Source: Glandiceps talaboti (lineage: Eukaryota; Hemichordata; Enteropneusta; Spengelidae). Taken from it: a DNA stretch of 64,000 bases. How positions within the stretch are numbered: position 1 is the first letter of the stretch; each line of letters opens with the position of its first letter. Below, piece after piece: positions 1 to 17,275 of this stretch. The stretch covers positions 13,353,209 through 13,417,208 of the forward strand of contig NC_135565.1 of NCBI RefSeq assembly GCF_964340395.1, read 5' to 3'. The position numbers and the translations under genes were made by a program. Below the pieces are notes generated by a model. It worked only from the letters and a program-made list of their open reading frames with translations. It searched no databases and had not been told where the DNA came from.

Positions 1-3762
<3,762 letters not shown>

Positions 3763-4377
3763 CTTCTCGGTCTAGATATGTGTCGTCTACGGCATATAAT
3801 GTGAAATATGAGTGTTGACTTAACAAGCAACTTTAGTATGCAAGTGGGGCCCCTGGTAATTCGATTGCACACTGACCAAAAGTCATGTGACACTTTGACA
3901 TGCCAGTCATTGAGGCTGACCTTGAAAGCTCATCACTGTACAAAACGCCATCTACGTTCATGTATGATTTTATAAAACTTTACCTATGCGTATACAACCG
4001 ATATATGCAGACAAAAAACTAAAGATATGCAAATACGAACGTAAGCATGAATAGATGCCACTTGTAAATCAACTGAAACCACATTAATCTATTGACAATA
4101 ATTAACGTCTTCAGCGCAAGTGGACGAAAGAGAATCTTCTCTTTTGTGAAGTAATTTGGTTGGGGGGGGGGGGGCTCTACAAAGGCTTGAGTTAATGTTG
4201 CGGGAATTTTTTTTTTTTAGAACACTTGTGTGAGGGGTGCAACGATTTCGCAGAAATATTTCCCCTCAGCCCCTAAGAAACTCGTGGTGAGGAATTTATT
4301 GCATATGGCATCTTTAAAAAAATTAACAAATCTGTATCATCTCTATCCTCTTATAATAAACAGTATGATGCGAAAGC

Positions 4378-5318
4378 ATTTATAAGTAACTGACCTACCG
4401 CACACACTGATATTAGTTTATGCAGGTGATGAGTCTTTCAAATTACTTAGATTTTTGGGATCAACGTATGCACTCTGGTGATATAATTACTGATGGATTT
4501 CTTTATCATACATTCTTTAATAGCAAAATATGTGACGTAACAGTGTCACAACTTCATTGCTTCTACGAATGTTGTCTGGTATGTTTTTTTTTCAGTGATA
4601 ATTATCTATAAAATTTTAAAAGAATAAATCCATCACAGTTATCACCCAAAAGTTGGATTCGATAAGGACAGAAAATATTCCATCATTCCATCGGTTATCA
4701 AGATATTGTACCATGATACTGTACCCATTCAACTGACCAATTACAAAGGCTAAAAAGTAGTTTTCTCTGTGTTTGTGGAGTCTCTATTCCTACACGACCA
4801 TAGTATATAGCTTGAAAGTTGTGACCCGTTTGTATAACAATTAAGATGGGTAAAGATTTATATGGGATTGGAAAAGTACAATGGTCATCCGTGTGAACAA
4901 CCTAGCATAATGTAGAGGAAGACACAAGATCAAGGAGACATTCACAGAGATAAAAAAGATAACAAATTAAGATTTTAAAAAATCTACTCCACCATTTTAA
5001 AATTGAGCGTAATCAGAACCATTATTAGGCCTTATGGACATCAACAGAAGACACAACTACCTGAACTAGACACTCACACATGAAAGAAAAATCAAAAGAA
5101 AATCTACCTACCCCACATAGTTTAAAATTAATCGGAACCACATAAATGTTTAGGCCTAATTCCTACCCTTCACTCTACACCTATCTCTACTTGACTCACC
5201 TAAGCCATTAAACTGACTAATTAAAAAGGCTGGCAAGTATTTTTCTCTGTGTTTGTGGAGTTTCTGTTCCTACACGACCATGCATAGCTTGGAAGTTGTC
5301 GAGTAACAAGACAACACC
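4378..5318. repeat. Segmental duplication, matches 8,820-9,775
   Basis: Nearly identical non-coding DNA beginning at gaaagcatttataagtaact in both copies, with the relic exon and the start of the last exon. Few differences (aatgg against aatgt near 4,880 and 9,326) point to a recent event. Confidence 0.85.
4741..4825 (-). pseudogene. Relic of dioxygenase last exon
   Basis: Minus-strand reading gives [20 protein letters not shown], matching [19 protein letters not shown] in the complete gene but with the metal-ligand His altered and no upstream exon. It is flanked by duplicated non-coding DNA and matches 9184-9265. Confidence 0.55.
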
Positions 5319-5329
5319 AACCGACTGAT

Positions 5330-5880
5330 CTATGCAAGCTTTGCTCCAAAGAAATTCATTCATGCATTCTTTCTCTCCAACGTATAGAAACCCTACCTAC
5401 TTCAATTATTTGCACGTTTCTTCTTCTATTGATATCAACCTCCACTTTCTATAGAATTTTGTATTGTATTCCAAAACGTTTCGCAAAATGTGAGTGAGCA
5501 CAATCCAGTAAGCAAATAATGCTTGCGGGTAGACATTGGCAGTTCAGTGATCTTTGACGCCTTTCCTACATTTCCATACAGTAAATGTTTCGAAGCATTG
5601 GCGTTGCTGTCGTTCCACTTTTGTTAAAGACTTGCGGCTGTTATTCCATTTTTTGAATAGTGTAGAGGGTGTCATTCAATATACTTAATCCAGTAAAGGA
5701 TGTCGTTCTACTGTTTTCACAAAGTAAATGCTGTCATTCAATTTCTGTTATTCCTGTTGGAATTAGTTATAATGTCACCCAAGTATACAATATCTGTTTA
5801 AAAAAAGATATATACTTCCCAAACTAATGAAACACAATTATATAGGCCTAAATGAGTAATGTTGTTGCAATGTGTCTGTA
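5330..5880. repeat. Segmental duplication, matches 12,960-13,570
   Basis: Copy of dioxygenase intron 1, including ctatgcaagctttgctccaa and the 3' flank next to exon 1. A more diverged third copy lies near 1,890-2,480. Confidence 0.85.
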
Positions 5881-5956
<76 letters not shown>

Positions 5957-6200
5957 GATGATGATGTTGTTGTTGTTGTTAGTTTTGCTGATTTTTTATT
6001 TTGCTATTCTTGTTGATGCTGTTGCTGCGCTGTTGATATTATTGCTCCCTTTGCTGGAGGTGGTGGTGGTGGTAATGATGATATGGTGTTGTTTATGCTG
6101 ATGTTGTTGTTGTTGTTGTTGTTGTTGTTGCTTTTGTTGTTGTGTTGCAGTTGTTTTTATTTTTGTCGATGCTGTTGCTGCTGTTGTTTTTGTCATTGTC
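5881..6200. repeat. (TTG)n array with decayed flanks
   Basis: About 32 TTG units (5881-5975), then interrupted TTG/GTT/TGC triplets to about 6200. The array is inserted exactly where the duplicate at 13,570 runs straight into exon 1, so it arose after duplication. Confidence 0.95.
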
Positions 6201-6920
6201 ATCGTTTTCAATTTTGTCACAGGGAAGTCATTCCGACTCGAAACAATAATGTATTAAATCAAGCTTCACACTCTGTATAACTACATTGTTTATTTTTCCT
6301 GAATTAAACGACATTGTATCAAAGTTACGGTAACAATTTGTATGACTCATTCTCACCTGCATTTGACAGTATATTATCTGCTGCTTCCCTACATGTCTGG
6401 GCCCAATCTCTCACTGCAAAACGCTGGGCTTTCTCAGGATCTTCAGGTCTGAGAACGACTGGGAAATTATTGCTTGGTGGCGAAAGATATAGTGGAAAGT
6501 TTGGTTTACGGGAACCAGGAAGGAATTTTCTCGCAGCAAGTGGCGTCGGTGTGTATTGAAGTGGTTTATCGTGAACTTTGAGAGCGGGAGCCCAAACAGA
6601 CGATGTCGTCGCAACTGTGCGATATTGTGATTCCAAACTTCCTGGAATTTGTTTACTTATCAGGAATAACCTATGTGACCATCTCAACATCTTCCCGGTC
6701 TGGATATGAGTCGTCAATCATGAAATGTGAGCGTTGGCTTAACAAGCGAGTTCAGTATACAGGTTGGGTCCCTGTTATTTGGACTGGAAGCTGACCTAAA
6801 ATCACGTGGCCATTTGACATGCCACTCATTATGGATGGCCTTGAAAACCCACTGTACAAAACAGGCAACGTTCTACTTTAACAATAAAACGTTGGTGTCA
6901 TGGAAGAGTTAAGAAGAAAC

Positions 6921-6994
6921 ATGCATACATACATACATACATACATACATACATACATACATACATACATACATACATACATACATACATAAAT

Positions 6995-7056
<62 letters not shown>
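6921..7056. repeat. Compound (ATAC)n(AGAC)n microsatellite
   Basis: About 17 units of ATAC followed by about 15 units of AGAC. With its flank to 7,318 it is absent from the paralogous position at 14,133, where the two flanks join directly. Confidence 0.95.
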
Positions 7057-7057
<1 letters not shown>

Positions 7058-7651
7058 TGTTACAACTGAAAATGCGGTAACGAAACAGTAATGTATCAAC
7101 CCCAAAATGTGTAAAGAAAATTACCGACAACATATCAATGGCACTGCATATGAGACCTTCATAGATAATAGGTGTTCCCACAAATCATTGGAATGAATAT
7201 CACATATTTTGTTTAGGTAGTAAGGACAGAGATGCGGGACAATATGTTCACAATTTGAATTTGACTTAATTAGATGATGCGCTTAATGCCGTTAAAGGCA
7301 GATGTCCCCTATATAAAGGGATTATGGGTAATGTATGCATAATACCGCACATTGCATAGTTAATTTTACATGTTACATTTTCAGTAATTTTAAATGTGTC
7401 TGATAAATTGCAAACCAAAATCCATTGCTTCACATGTATAAAGCTCTTTCGATAGGAACCCTATTATAAGTATGATTGTCTGTTCACGGACATACAAAAT
7501 ATTCATTGTTTAGTAACCCAAAATTCTAGGATATCTATTAATATTGACCCATGGCAATCACTGTCACGCATAATAATGTACTTGCATCATATAATAAACT
7601 GTTTGCATCATATAAAGATATGTTCACATAATATAGTCAATATATTGTTTT

Positions 7652-8790
7652 CGTTAGACTTAACACAACTGCGGCCTTCTATACATGTACACATTTGCAC
7701 TCCTCACTTGTTTGTCCTGTTCATAATTGTTCAGTTTAATTGTAGCACTGACTCAAAACTCCACCCCCACCCCCATTCATTGACCACACTGCTAATTTTA
7801 ACCAAAATGTTTTTTTTAAAGGTTTTCAATAATGAAATGTGATAAATGTCATTGGTTTCAAAATAGAAATCAAAAAATGTCATAAAAATGTTTTCTGTAC
7901 TACAGCTGTTTCTAAACTAGATAACTAATTCAATTCACTTACTACTGGCTATGCTGTCCAGTATATTGCTGACAACATGATAGCCTTGAAAATGAATACA
8001 TTCCAATACCAAGGAAATGTAATAATAGTTTGATCTGCTGACAAAATTTTACTCGCAGTATACAGTCACTCAATGTGGATACTAGATATTCCAGGTGGGA
8101 TGTAAAATCTAATTTTCCTCATAACTTTGCACCGTGTCAGTACTATAGAAGTCCTGGCTACAGTAAGTAACCCTTTACTAGATCATCATCAAACAAGTCT
8201 GTGTTTATAACTTTGTTTGTCAGTCATTCACATAATATATATTCTCCGAAAATCCGATTAATATTGTGTTCACCTTGGAATATATTTCCTTCTTGGTGGT
8301 TTATGGTGTAAAACAATAGCAAGACAAAAGGGGGTTTCACATGTAGCCGGGTAACATGTATTAAACTTGGTGATGGTCACCAGAAGAAGTGAAACACAAA
8401 CACAGAAAAGCTAATCATTAGTAGAATGATATTCAGTTCTTTGTTCTTTTTCTTATCTACTGTTATGTAAAATGTTGTGTGCGATGGGCTTAGGCCTTAG
8501 CATTTGAAATAAACTACTACTATTATATATCTGATCTAATCAACCTGAAAGTGTCATCCAGAGTTCTCCGATCAAATGACAACATCCTACTTCATGTACC
8601 ACGGAGTAACCGGAAGACCTATGGTGATCGTGCTTTCTCGCGTACCGCCCCCCTCACTTGGAACAATGTCCCTCTAGAAGTGCGCCAGTCACCCACCCTT
8701 GATATTTTTTAAGAAGCGCATTAAGACTTATCTGTTTAGCAGAGCCTACTGTCATCTCTATATACCCACCCTTTTGTTAAGCGCCATTGA
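7652..8790. repeat. Segmental duplication, matches 15,853-17,010
   Basis: Starts at cgttagacttaacacaactg in both copies and runs about 1.1 kb at very high identity, carrying a LINE 3' fragment. No gene is seen in it. Confidence 0.85.
8525..8760 (+). mobile_element. LINE 3' fragment, frameshifted reverse transcriptase C-terminus
   Basis: Reads RSNRKTYGDRAFSRTAPLTW and then NNVPLEVRQSPTLDIF. One extra T in a six-T run breaks the frame just before what would be KKRIKTYLFSRAY. That order (YGDRAFS, TWN, LEVRQS, F-K, YLFSRAY) is typical of LINE reverse transcriptase ends. The tail is cut by the duplication junction at about 8,800. Confidence 0.7.
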
Positions 8791-9183
8791 ACATTACTAC
8801 GTAGTGAAACATGTGAAAGCATTTATAAGTAACTGACCTACCGTACACACTGATATTAGTTCATGCAGATCATGAGTCGTTCAAATTACTTAGATTTTTG
8901 GGATCAACGTATGCACTCTGGTGATATAATTACTGATGGATTTCTTTATCATACATTCTTTAATAGCAAAATATGTGACGTAACAGTGTCACAACTTCAT
9001 TGCTTCTACGAATGTTGTCTGGTATGGGTTTTTTTCAGTGATAATTATCTATAAAATTTTAAAAGAATAAATCCATCACAGTTATCACCCAAAAGTTGGA
9101 TTCGATAAGGACAGAAAATATTCCATCATTCCATCGGTTATCAAGATATTGTACCATGATACTGTACCCATTCAACTGACCAA

Positions 9184-9265
9184 TTACAAAGGCTAAAAAG
9201 TAGTTTTCTCTGTGTTTGCGGAGTCTCTATTCCTACACGACCATAGTATATAGCTTGGAAGTTGT
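9184..9265 (-). pseudogene. Relic of dioxygenase last exon (second copy)
   Basis: Duplicate of the relic at 4741-4825, about 400 bp beyond the real last exon of the complete gene. It reads [19 protein letters not shown]. The catalytic His context is lost (IYYGR instead of MHGR), so it is an exon duplicate, not a usable alternative end. Confidence 0.55.
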
Positions 9266-9678
9266 GACCCGTTTGTATAACAATTAAGATGGGTGAAGAT
9301 TTATATGGGATTGGAAAAGTACAATGTTCATCCGTGTGAACAACCTAGCATAATGTAGAGGAAGACACACGGTCAAGGAGACATTCACAGAGATAAAAAA
9401 AGATTAACAAATTAAACTTTAAAAAATCTACCTACTCCACCATTTTAAAATTGAGCGTAATCGGAACCACACGTTTTTTATTAGGCCTTATGGACATCAA
9501 CAGAAAACACAACTACCTAAACTAGACACTCACACATGAAAGAAAAATCAAAAGAAAATCTACCTACCCCACATAGTCTAAGATTAAGCGTAATCGAAAC
9601 CACATAAATGTTTAGGCCTAATTCCTACCCTTCACTAAAAACCTATCTCTACTTAACTCATCTAACCCATTAAACTGA

Positions 9679-10091
9679 CTAATTAAAAAGGCTGGCAAGT
9701 ATTTTTCTCTGTGTTTGTGGAGTCTCTGTTCCTACACGACCATGCATAGCTTGGAAGTTGTCGAGTAACAAGACATCACCATGTTGCCAATGGAAACCGA
9801 CTGCTTTTTTCCATTGAGCTATACGAACGTTAGATATTTCCTCGTCAGTGAATTCTTCGCCATCACCATAGCATGAATGGAGAGGATACTGTGAGATATA
9901 AATATATATTACATCACATCTTTGCATAACCCATATGTATACAAATTTAGATGGGTGAAGAGTAGTTCTATAGGATTAGTAAAGTAGATGTTCATCCATA
10001 ACAGCAACGTTTTTAACCTAACACAATGTAGAGGAGTAGATAAGGTTATATACGATACTGTAAAATCAAACAGCTTCAAACACCTATTCAT

Positions 10092-10188
<97 letters not shown>

Positions 10189-10239
10189 GGGAACGGACGG
10201 ATGGACTGACACACATACATATACACATACATACATACA

Positions 10240-10313
<74 letters not shown>

Positions 10314-13300
10314 TATATATATATATATAAGTATAAATATATATATTTAAGATCGTTTTTACCACTAAAGCTAAGATCATTATTAAACGGAATAATGCTT
10401 AATTTGGATAACACTGTGCGCTCCACTTCAAAAATGTACATGATGACTCAAATTGTCTATACTTAGTTGAGAACGATGGTGTGTTGACAGTACATTGTCT
10501 CACCGTACGGGTTGACCTATGATTACTAACACAATTAAATATTTCTTGGTTTAAAATGTTAAAAGGCAAGAAGAAATAATCTTTCAGTAACTCAAAAAAC
10601 AAAACTAGTACCTTTACCTTTGTTGGTTCCAACCTTTCATCCATGAAGTCGGGATGGTCATAGTAACAGCTGCAATGGTGGGCGACGACTTGATTAAACC
10701 ATATAGACTTACCAGTTACTGGGTGATCAATAGTTGCTGGCAGTGTGTAGTGGTATGTTATAGATTTGTCTTCGTGCCATGTGAATTCAAATCCTGAGTA
10801 AGAAATTATTGTAAGTGTACAAAGTCCAGTGTGTATTCACCAAGAAATTAGATATCAGAACACGTCCATTAATATGTCGTTAGTTTGTCCGTCTTAAAGT
10901 TTAATGACAACGACTATCCCCATTTGTGTATAGTTTGTGTATATTGGGGGGGGGGGGGTTGTGTAAATGAATTCAGTGTAGCCGTGATTATGTTACATTT
11001 TTGAAATATAGTGTTGAAAAAACTGTGTAGCTGTCATCTTATTCTCTCAGACTTCTTCAAATTAATGATGTTATTCCGTTTGGTCAAATTGCATGTAGAT
11101 ATAATGATAATGCGATTATAACAGCCTAAAAACAAATTTGTCAATTTGTGTTACGCACTGGTAATACCAGTTAAGGTAAAACGTACTTCGTGTACCAAAT
11201 TTCGACCAAAGTCATAGTTCCTAAATCTCTGCAAATTCTGACATATTAAAGTGAGCATATGGATAAGGTTTTGGTCTATTTTCTTTTTTTTTAATTTTTA
11301 ATTTCTAAAAAAAAATTATCACGTGGCTTCCTACTTGATTCAAAATCAAAGTAAAACAACATATGCCAAGTCCTTGTTTGTAACCCAATGCATTGTAAAG
11401 GACTTATAAATGTTTGTCATTGTGCATACAATAACAAACTTTTACATATTTTTTGCAATGTATTGAGTTACAAACACAGACTTAGACTGGGTCGATATTT
11501 TTGACATTGACATTTCAAGTAGGAAGCCATGATAAAATTGTATTATAAATTAAAAATCAAAAAGAAAAAGCCAATCCTCATCCATATCTCAAATTTAGAG
11601 CATGTTCCTTCTCCTTTGCTAATATATTCTTGGTAGTCAACTATCTTGTTTTCAAGAAAATCGACCATCGTTAATTTTTTTTCATCGAGTTAACACAATA
11701 TTGGATTCTAAGATGACTAAATTTTGGTCTGTATTATAAAATATTGTTCACCAAAATGCAAGCACTGTTTTCTCTTTTAATTTTGATTTAAGAACTGGTT
11801 GGAGGCTTTTTGTAAAAATGAACTAACAGGAAGCGTTTGAGACTTTTATTTCTGACTCGCATACTACACTACGTAATTAAATTTAAGGTAAACTACGTTC
11901 ATTGATAACACTACCTTGTTCTCTGCAGAAACGTTCCACCACATCTTTGTCCTCCGTGTGAAATATATTTTGCCATGGCACGTACTTAGACACAGACTTA
12001 TCGCCTACATGTCTATGATATCGTACGCCTTTCTTCAGTAACTTGTCTAACACCACTGGGTCCAATGCATCAAGCATACCATCTAGGTGTGCTATTGGTA
12101 AATCGCCGCCATTCAAATCTTCTGGTGGTTGTACACAGAAGAATGCAACCTATTTATCAAAAGATTATGTTATAAACGAGTGAGATATCCGAATGTTGTA
12201 TATGTTTAATCGTCGCCATGGTCGATTAGTGTTGTTTAAAGAATGTTGGTCGCCAGGTGTGCATGTGCAGTGAGGAATTTCGTTTAACACCAAAGTGGCA
12301 ATAATATGCATGGCAGACATCTTGAATCACACGAAGGACAACGTGGTCTTAAGCTTCAAAAGCATTTCGGGCCATTTTGAATATGGAAATTTTAGCTGCG
12401 AATAAAAATTCACGGCTAACATTTAAATAAATTTTTCCACACTGTCATAGAGAACATTCCCTTCATATTACGCAAAAGGGGTACATGAACAATCATGTTG
12501 TCCAACTCTCACACGACGAATTTCTTTTCACAAGATTATACACATTTCGAAATTCCTCGAAGGTACTGTATGAAAACCCACCTTCTTTGGATACAATGAT
12601 TTCAGGTACGACATTTCCGTATGTAGATCAATCGTGAATTGTGGTGGTTCATCACTTGCCGTAAACACATTTTCAGACACCTGTTTTCTATATCCAGCAC
12701 CCCCCTTGTACTCAATCCCCAGATATCCCATCCCTTCAATCAAAGTGTCGAAATCATTGGGACCTTGCAATGGAAGTCCCCTAAACAAAATGGCGCCTGT
12801 AAGAGATATAAATAATCAAAACTTAATGTTCCTTCTACGTGACTTTTTATCGAAAAGTTCTGTCAATGAAGGGAAGCACATTAGTAGTTGGCTAAGGTGT
12901 GTTTTGAAGATCGCGCCACCCAGCCGTAGTATTTCAACTGCTCACCTGGAGCATGCATCAAAGAACTATGCAAGCTTTGCTCCAAAGAAATTCATTCATG
13001 CATTGTTTCCCTCCAACATATAGAAACCCTACCTACTTCAATTATTTACATATGTTTCTTCTTCTATTGATATTAACCTCCACTTTCTATAGAATTTTGT
13101 ATTATATTCCAAAGCGTTTCGCAAACAAAATTTGTCGTGAATGTATGTGCCCACTCACTTTCGGCACGGCAAAATGTGAGCGAGCACAATCCAGTAAGCA
13201 AATAATGCTTGCGGGTGGACATTGGCAGTTCGGTGATCTTTGACGCCTTTCCTACATTTCCATACAGTAAATGTTTCGAAGCATTGGCGTTGCTGTCGTT

Positions 13301-13951
13301 CCACTTTTGTTAAAGGCTTACGGCTGTTATTCCATTTTTTGAATAGTGTAGAGGGTGTCATTCAATATACTTAATCCAGTAAAGGGTGTCGTTCTACTGT
13401 TTTCACAAAGTAAATGCTGTCATTCAATTTCTGTTATTCCTGTTGGAATTCGTTATAATGTCACCCAAGTATACAATATCTGTTTAAAAAATAGATATAT
13501 ATTTCCCAAAATAATGAAACACAATTATATAGGCCTAAATGAGTAACGTTGTTGCAATGTGTCTGTATGTTTTGTATGACTCATTCTCACCTGCATTTGA
13601 CAGTATATTATCTGCTGCTTCCCTACATGTCTGGGCCCAATCTCTCACTGCAAAACGCTGGGCTTTCTCAGGATCTTCAGGTCTGAGAACGACTGGGAAA
13701 TTATTGCTTGGTGGCGAAAGATATAGTGGAAAGTTTGGTTTACTGGAACCAGGAAGGAATTTTCTCGCAGCAAGTGGCGTCGGTGTGTATTGAAGTAGTT
13801 TATCGTTAACTTTGAGAGCAGGAGCCCAAACAGACGATGTCGTCGCAACTGTGCGATATTGTGATTCCAAACTTCCTGGAATTTGTTTACTTATCAGGAA
13901 TAACCTATGTGACCATCTCAACATCTTCCCGGTCTGGATATGAGTCGTCAA
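9679..13951 (-). CDS. TauD/TfdA (clavaminate synthase-like) 2OG-Fe(II) dioxygenase, complete
   Basis: Five coding exons: 13591-13951, 12582-12796, 11915-12149, 10618-10793 and 9679-9888. All have GT/AG borders and compatible phases, giving 1197 nt and 398 aa. A second ATG at 13924 would give 389 aa starting MLRWSHRLF. Seen: HTEMSY in exon 2 (H-x-E, first two Fe ligands), [13 protein letters not shown] in exon 4, and in exon 5 [15 protein letters not shown] (distal His) followed by TQRKI (Arg expected to bind the 2OG carboxylate). All catalytic elements are present and in order. Family knowledge: TauD enzymes hydroxylate small acids or amines; this branch resembles the plant clavaminate-synthase-like proteins and its substrate is unknown. 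The N-terminus resembles a mitochondrial presequence. Intron 3 holds a foldback repeat, and the region past exon 5 holds a relic exon. Confidence 0.88.
10096..10330. repeat. Compound (GA)n(CATA)n(TA)n microsatellite
   Basis: About 45 GA units, a short spacer, about 14 CATA units, then TA. It lies in intron 4 of the complete dioxygenase gene, about 200 bp upstream of its last exon. Confidence 0.95.
11245..11615. mobile_element. Foldback (inverted-repeat) element in dioxygenase intron 3
   Basis: Left arm with cgtggcttcctacttgat and cttgtttgtaacccaatgca is mirrored by the right arm (11,455-11,615) with tgcaatgtattgagttacaa and caagtaggaagccatgat. Arms are about 150 bp and imperfect, with a loop of about 50 bp. 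No coding potential seen. Confidence 0.6.
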
Positions 13952-14756
13952 TCATGAAATGTGAGCGTTGGCTTAACAAGCGAGTTCAGTATACAGGTTG
14001 GGTCCCTGTTATTTCGACTGGAAGCTGACCTAAAATCACGTGGCCATTGACATGCCACTCATTATGGATGGCCTTGAAAACCCACTGTACAAAACAGGCA
14101 ACGTTCTGCTTTAACAATAAAACGTTGGTGTCAGAGATTATGGGTAATGTATGCATATGTGGGAAATTCAAACTGCTGTAAAGAGCACTGACTTTGCCCT
14201 CATGTCTTCATCCAATTTTGCACTGAAAAAGTTTCACATGGCTCTCATATTTCATATATACTGTTTGTAAAACTATAGTGATGCAACATGAGTACAAATA
14301 ACTGACGTTGACCAAGTTTGGTAGCCAATATAGCAGGTTTACCGTCAAACTGACCCAAAATTTGTTTCAAATTTGTCTAGTAAAAACCGTTGGCCAGTTG
14401 TCAATTAGGCTTACAAGTTACACAAAGCATGATAAGACACTGTGAATGGTGCAAATAAACAACGTGCGAAATGCCAAATACCGAATGCAAACAATACAAG
14501 CGAACAAAAGAGTCTGTGTGCACTCTGTTAGCCCGATATTTTGCCTAAATCAAGCTCACATGTGCGAACGGTACGTGAAAATGATACATTGTTACTGAAA
14601 TAGAATGACATAAAATGAAACCAAAATGTTTCTCAGTTTGATCGATGTACGTTCTGGGTTGCTATACTCCTTAGTAAAATCACAATTTCATACAACTTTT
14701 TGTGCGCGCGACAAGTGTTTCTATCAAGTAGTTGTGTCGTTGACGTACCTATACCT

Positions 14757-15710
14757 AGTAGGCAGTGATGTATATAATAGCCGGTTACCTACCGGTCACA
14801 ACGCCCAGCTATAACTTATAAGTATAACCACCTACAAAAGTTTAGTTGTGGGACCGGCTAAGGAAAGTACTAAAACCTGACGACCATTGAAAAAAATTCT
14901 AAGGTCGGAAAATTAAATACGAGTTTCCCAAAAGTACTAATAGCAAGTAAAATACCCAAAGTGTAAAAAAAAAGAAATAAATTCATAATTATTTGGAAAA
15001 CATTTGAGGATTACGCGGTAAAACAAGACTGGCCACGCTATCGCTAGCGAAAGCCTTCGAACTAGTTCCATAGGGACCGGACGTTGAAGGAAGCGCAAAG
15101 CGAAGTGTGAGGTCAATGTGACGGCTCATGCTGTATGATGCAACAACACGACGTTTACGTAGAGTATAATTAAATGTTTTCTAAACTTCAGTGGAAAGAA
15201 ATTTTGTCGATCGGACACTGACTATTTTCAAATTCTTAAAACATCTGAGAAAAATGAAGAGAGGAAGCAAAATGTAGCACTGACAGACAAGATAGACGTA
15301 CGGTACGTGTACAGGAGCCTGAGGAGGCGAGGAACACCATGTGGTGCAAACTGGACAATGATCGTGCGTGTCACGTATATGGCATCAGATGTAATACATG
15401 TAGCTAACCAAATATTCTTGGAATGCAGCCTTTCTTGTAACAAGTATTGGAAATTGTCAGAAACCTGAGGATTTTATGACTGAATGTATTTCGATCAAGA
15501 ATTCCCATAGTTTCAGTTAAATTTTCTGATGACCCCAAAGCAAGACATGTTTGAAACATTTAGTGCGACATTTGATACTGATAAACGAGTGATATAATTC
15601 ATAAACAAATCTAACGTTGGCAACTCTTTTATTTCTGTAATGATCATCAAATTTCAAGGACAACTGTCTATGTTGTACACATAGATCATACATCACTGCC
15701 TAGTCTAGTT
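14757..15710. mobile_element. Possible DNA transposon remnant with TIR and 9-bp direct repeat
   Basis: TAGGCAGTGATGTAT at 14,759 recurs inverted as atacatcactgccta ending at 15,702. The 9-mer CCTATACCT flanks both ends (14,748-14,756 and 15,711-15,719). There is no transposase; the interior is gene-free. Confidence 0.45.
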
Positions 15711-16739
15711 CCTATACCTGTCGACTGTTCTCTACGATCTCTAGCTCTGTGCATGTTGTGGAGATGAACGTAACGCGAACTGACAAGACTACAAGTACAA
15801 TCATGGAGGCATCATAAATATTTGTTTCATTCAAATTTGAAAGTTGAGAAATCGTTAGACTTAACACAACTGCGGTTTTCCATACATGTACACATTTGCA
15901 CTCCTCACTTGTTTGTCCTGTTCATAATTGTTTAGTTTAATCGTAGCACTGACTCAAAACTCCACCCCCACCCCCATTCATTGACCACACTGCTAATTTT
16001 AACCAAAATGTTTTTTTAAAGGTTTTGAATAATGAAATGTGATAAATGTCATTGGTTTCAAGATAGAAATTAAAAAATGTCATAAAAATGTTTTCAGTAC
16101 TACAGCTGTTTCTAAACTAGATAACTAATTCAATTCACTTACTACTGGCTATGCTGTCCAGTATATTGCTGACAACATGATAGCCTTGAAAATGAATACA
16201 TTCCAATACCAAGGAAATGTAATAATAGTTTGATCTGCTGACAAAATTTTACTCGCAGTATACAGTCACTCAATGTGGATACTAGATATTCCAGGTGGGA
16301 TGTAAAATCTAATTTTCCTCATAACTTTGCACCGTGTCAGTACTATAGAAGTCCTGTCTACAGTAAGTAACCCTTTACTAGATCATCATCAAACAAGTCT
16401 GTGTTTATAACTTTGTTTGTCAGTCATTCACATAATATATATTCTCCGAAAATCCGATTAATATTGTGTTCACCTTGGAATATATTTCCTTTTTGGTGGT
16501 TTATGGTGTAAAACAATAGCAAGACAAAAGGGGGTTTCACATGTAGCCTGGTAACATGTATTGAACTTGGTGATGGTCACAATGTATCATAGAAGAAGTG
16601 AAACACAAACACAGAAAAGCTAATCATTAGTAGAATGATATTCAGTTCTTTGTTCTTTTTCTTATCTACTGTTATGTAAAATGTTGTGTGCGATGGGCTT
16701 AGGCCTTAGCATTTGAAATAAACTACTACTATTATATAT

Positions 16740-17038
16740 CTGATCTAATCAACCTGAAAGTGTCATCCAGAGTTCTCCGATCAAATGACAACATCCTACT
16801 TCATGTACCACGGAGTAACCGGAAGACCTATGGTGATCGTGCTTTCTCGCGTACCGCCCCCCTCACTTGGAACAATGTCCCTCTAGAAGTGCGCCAGTCA
16901 CCCACCCTTGATATTTTTTAAGAAGCGCATTAAGACTTATCTGTTTAGCAGAGCCTACTGACATCTCTATATACCCACCCTTTTGTTAAGCGCCATTGAA
17001 CATTGCTACGTAGTGGAGTTTGGCGCTATATAAATCTC

Positions 17039-17092
<54 letters not shown>
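16740..17092 (+). mobile_element. LINE 3' end with (TTGA)n tail, duplicate of 8,525-8,760
   Basis: Same reverse transcriptase C-terminus with the identical six-T frameshift. This copy keeps the 3' end: ggcgctatataaatctcttt followed by about 13 TTGA units (17,039-17,092), a common LINE tail. Confidence 0.75.
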
Positions 17093-17275
17093 AGCAACCT
17101 AACAGCTGGCTAAACGTAATATTCATGCCATTCCAAGATATTGTATGTTTCATAACTACATTATCAGTTGTAACATTGCTTAATACAGAAGGCACACATA
17201 TTTACATATCAAACCTCAAAATATGACACGAGATCTGAAACGTTGATGACACAAGAGTACACACCGTGTTCTCTT

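Larger units (their letters stand above)
5217..6717 (-). pseudogene. Truncated TauD-family dioxygenase copy (exon 1 plus last-exon fragment)
   Basis: Exon 1 (6357-6717, 361 nt, ATG at 6717) is intact, ends at a GT donor, and is nearly identical to exon 1 of the complete gene downstream. Exons 2-4 are missing. The left side instead jumps at about 5,318-5,330 from sequence matching the last exon (5217-5318, homologous to 9679-9780) to sequence matching intron 1 of the complete copy (5,330-5,880 against 12,960-13,570). About 3.2 kb carrying exons 2-4 was therefore deleted. A (TTG)n array then expanded in the remnant at 5,881-6,200. Because exon 1 keeps its promoter and phase-1 donor, it could still serve as an alternative first exon for copy 1 to its left; this is inference only. 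Confidence 0.75.

Noticed and set aside
4420-4611. 63-aa plus-strand frame duplicated at 8863-9054 (SNYLDFWDQRMHSGDIITDG)
   Set aside because: Conserved only because the whole block is a recent duplicate; no family match and no splice signals supporting it.
5859-6280. Poly-Leu and Cys-rich frames over TTG arrays, and similar frames in GA, CAGA, CATA and TA arrays across the window
   Set aside because: Products of microsatellite translation without splice context or conservation.
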